From the NCBI GenBank assembly GCA_041725895.1, contig JBGRQA010000005.1, positions 124,001 to 188,000 on the forward strand: DNA of 64,000 nucleotides, written 5' to 3'. Below are positions 62,218 through 64,000 of this stretch, piece after piece. Below the pieces are notes generated by a model that was given only the letters and a program-made list of their open reading frames with translations, was not told the DNA's origin and did not search any database. The stretch's first letter is position 1; every line of letters starts with the position of its first letter. The stretch is from JBGRQA01 sp041725895. GTDB lineage: Bacteria > Bacteroidota > Bacteroidia > Bacteroidales > Marinifilaceae. A program made the translations under genes and the position numbers.

Positions 62218-64000
62218 CTAACCACCTAATTCCAATTGATTTTTTACAAGTCGGTAGTAGGCTCCCTCCATTAATGCCAACTCATCATGACTTCCTCTTT
62301 CCACAATCTGTCCTTTCTCAATGACTATGATTTGATCGGCATTTTTAACGGTACTTAATCGGTGAGCAACAACAACCACGGTTCTACCCTTGTTGAATTT
62401 TTCCAAATTCTCCATAATGGCTCTTTCATTGTTGGCATCCAAAGCGTTGGTTGCTTCATCAAAAAACAGATATTCGGGGTTTTTATATACTGCCCGGGCG
62501 ATTAAAATCCGTTGCTTTTGTCCCTGACTTAAACCATGACCATCAGATCCAATTTTAGTATTGAATCGCAAAGGTAATTTTTCGATAAAATCATGAATAC
62601 AGGCAACCTGTACAGCGTGAAGCAATCGCTTCTTATCCACAATTTCATCACCAACAGCAATATTCCGGGCTATGGTATCTGAAAAAATGAACCCCTCCTG
62701 CATTACCACACCACAATTCTGTCGCCACATTGGGGAACTGTAGTTTTGAAGATCTACTCCCCCCACAGTAACCTGTCCCTTTGTAGGTGGATAAAAACCA
62801 AGCATGAGCTTAATCAGAGTGGTTTTTCCACTTCCGGAGGTTCCCACAATTGCTGTCGTCTTCCCTTTGGGAATATCCAATTGAATATTATCCAGAACCA
62901 TTTCGGAATGAGGGCCCTCATACTGAAAACTCACCTTGTCAATGATAATACTTCTATCCTCTGGCAACTCACGCAATTTCTCCTCCTCAAAATTCTCTTC
63001 ATCCTCTTTTTCATGAATTTCGCCCAATCGTTCCATAGATATTTTAGCGTCTTGCCAGGAGTGAATAAACTGAATCATACTATCGATAGGAGAATTCAAC
63101 TGCCCTATAATGTACTGGACTGCCAACATCATACCTAAAGTCATTTGTCCGTCCAATACCGATTTGGCCGCCAAAAAAGTGATCAGAATGTTCTTGGTTT
63201 CGTTAAAAAACACCGAACCCGAAGTCTGGTACTGATTCAAAGACAGCCCCTGAATGCGAACACGAAACAACTGTGCCTGAATCTGTTCCCACTCCCAACG
63301 TTTCTGCTTCTCACAATTGTTCAGTTTAATTTCCTGCATTCCGGTAATCAACTGAACAATGTTGCTCTGGTTACTGGAGAGCTGGGCGAAGCGTTTGCCA
63401 TCCAATTCCCTTCTTTTTCTTAGGAACAGGTTGATCCAGGTAATATACAATGCACTACCCAAAACAAAAATCAGGAAGATTTGCAGGTTGTAAATGGCAA
63501 GAACCACTCCAAAAATAATCAGGTTGACAAAGGAAAAAAGTATATTAAGGGTAGAAGAAGTCAAAAAGCTTTCAATTCGGGTATGATCCTGGATTCGTTG
63601 CATCAAATCACCAATCATTTTGATATCGAAAAAGCCAATGGGAAGTTTCATCAACTTGATCAAAAAGTCGGAGATTAAGGAAATATTGATCCGAGTTGAA
63701 ATGTGCAGGAGAATCCAGCTACGTATAAAATCAACCGACATTCTACTGATAAACAGAAACAATTGGGCAACAAGAATCAAGTGAATGAAATTCAGATTCC
63801 GCGTATTGATCCCCACATCAACAATCGACTGCGTCAAAAAGGGAAAAATCAATTGCAACATACTCCCGAAAAGCATGCCCAAAAAGAGCTGAAACAGAAA
63901 CTTTTTATAGGGTCTCAAATACTGAAGCAAAAATCCGACCTTCTTCCTCTTGGAGCCTTTCTCATCTTCATTGGAAAAGAATTCAGGAGTTGTTTCCAAA
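62218..64000 (-). CDS. ABC exporter with probable C39 peptidase domain (5' end off window)
   Basis: The frame runs off the right edge. The visible ~594 residues hold six membrane helices (about 35-310) and an ABC domain. Walker A is G-T-S-G-S-G-K-T-T, the signature is L-S-Q-G-Q-K-Q-R-I and Walker B is Y-L-F-F-D-E-A-T. The first visible residues (L-E-T-T-P-E-F) resemble the linker that follows a C39 peptidase domain in peptide exporters, so that domain is probably just outside. The codon at the edge is TTG and is unlikely to be the start. With HlyD it would process and export small peptides such as bacteriocins. Confidence 0.88.
   Translation of the reverse strand, partial: LETTPEFFSNEDEKGSKRKKVGFLLQYLRPYKKFLFQLFLGMLFGSMLQLIFPFLTQSIVDVGINTRNLNFIHLILVAQLFLFISRMSVDFIRSWILLHISTRINISLISDFLIKLMKLPIGFFDIKMIGDLMQRIQDHTRIESFLTSSTLNILFSFVNLIIFGVVLAIYNLQIFLIFVLGSALYITWINLFLRKRRELDGKRFAQLSSNQSNIVQLITGMQEIKLNNCEKQKRWEWEQIQAQLFRVRIQGLSLNQYQTSGSVFFNETKNILITFLAAKSVLDGQMTLGMMLAVQYIIGQLNSPIDSMIQFIHSWQDAKISMERLGEIHEKEDEENFEEEKLRELPEDRSIIIDKVSFQYEGPHSEMVLDNIQLDIPKGKTTAIVGTSGSGKTTLIKLMLGFYPPTKGQVTVGGVDLQNYSSPMWRQNCGVVMQEGFIFSDTIARNIAVGDEIVDKKRLLHAVQVACIHDFIEKLPLRFNTKIGSDGHGLSQGQKQRILIARAVYKNPEYLFFDEATNALDANNERAIMENLEKFNKGRTVVVVAHRLSTVKNADQIIVIEKGQIVERGSHDELALMEGAYYRLVKNQLELGG

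Noticed and set aside
1..64000. CRISPR arrays, tRNA or rRNA genes, insertion sequences, prophage
   Set aside because: I found no repeat-spacer pattern, no tRNA cloverleaf in the gaps examined, and no transposase or phage protein.

Overview
This window is a chromosomal stretch from a member of the Bacteroidota, most likely a marine or anaerobic Marinilabiliales-type lineage (the rank below phylum is inference). The phylum call rests on a giant adhesin with a gliding/type IX secretion C-terminal domain next to a PorP/SprF-like protein, DUF4271, DUF4292 and DUF4175 proteins, an FucP-type sugar importer, and promoter matches to TAnnTTTG, the Bacteroidota -7 element. I see no rRNA, tRNA, CRISPR array, insertion sequence or prophage. 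About 45 protein genes were recognised. All look intact except the two cut by the window edges. Several use TTG or GTG starts.

Layout. 1-8 kb: the end of exonuclease III, an AspT/YidE-like transporter, a PepE peptidase, a TPR sensor kinase, and an ECF sigma / anti-sigma-like / outer-membrane barrel module. 8-17.8 kb: a 541-bp non-coding stretch with an exact-period 21-bp tandem array, then the 2684-residue adhesin, divergent from porP/sprF. 17.8-22.3 kb: DUF4271, hemD, rnpA, yidD and an S41 protease on the plus strand. 22.4-34.7 kb: housekeeping and repair genes (polA, queD, an ArsR regulator, a prenyl synthase, a PAS kinase, deoC, a MazG-like protein, dtd, lplA, uvrC). 34.8-39 kb: ade, mnmG and ybeY. 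39-47.6 kb: a co-directional envelope cluster (RsbW-like, DUF4175, EnvC-like, DUF4292, TPR, nucleotidyltransferase). 47.8-51.6 kb: dut, a Wzx-like flippase, a solitary ABC ATPase and a YccF protein. 51.8-60.5 kb: a mannose-release operon (GH125, FucP-like MFS, ROK kinase, GH92, GH47, DUF3187). 60.8-64 kb: an HlyD adaptor and a truncated ABC exporter.

How the genes work together. In the mannose operon, GH92, GH47-like and GH125 enzymes would trim alpha-mannosides, the MFS protein would import the free sugar and the ROK kinase would phosphorylate it. The large adhesin and PorP/SprF form a likely surface cargo/anchor pair of the type IX pathway. The EnvC-like, LolB-like and DUF4175 genes look like a conserved envelope-maintenance operon.

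Most noteworthy: a GH47-family protein whose R-P-E catalytic signature reads R-P-G; two parS-like palindromes 13.5 kb apart, one abutting the mnmG stop codon; the 21-bp tandem array; twelve internal ~90-residue repeats in the adhesin; and a DNA polymerase I that appears to have lost its proofreading residues.
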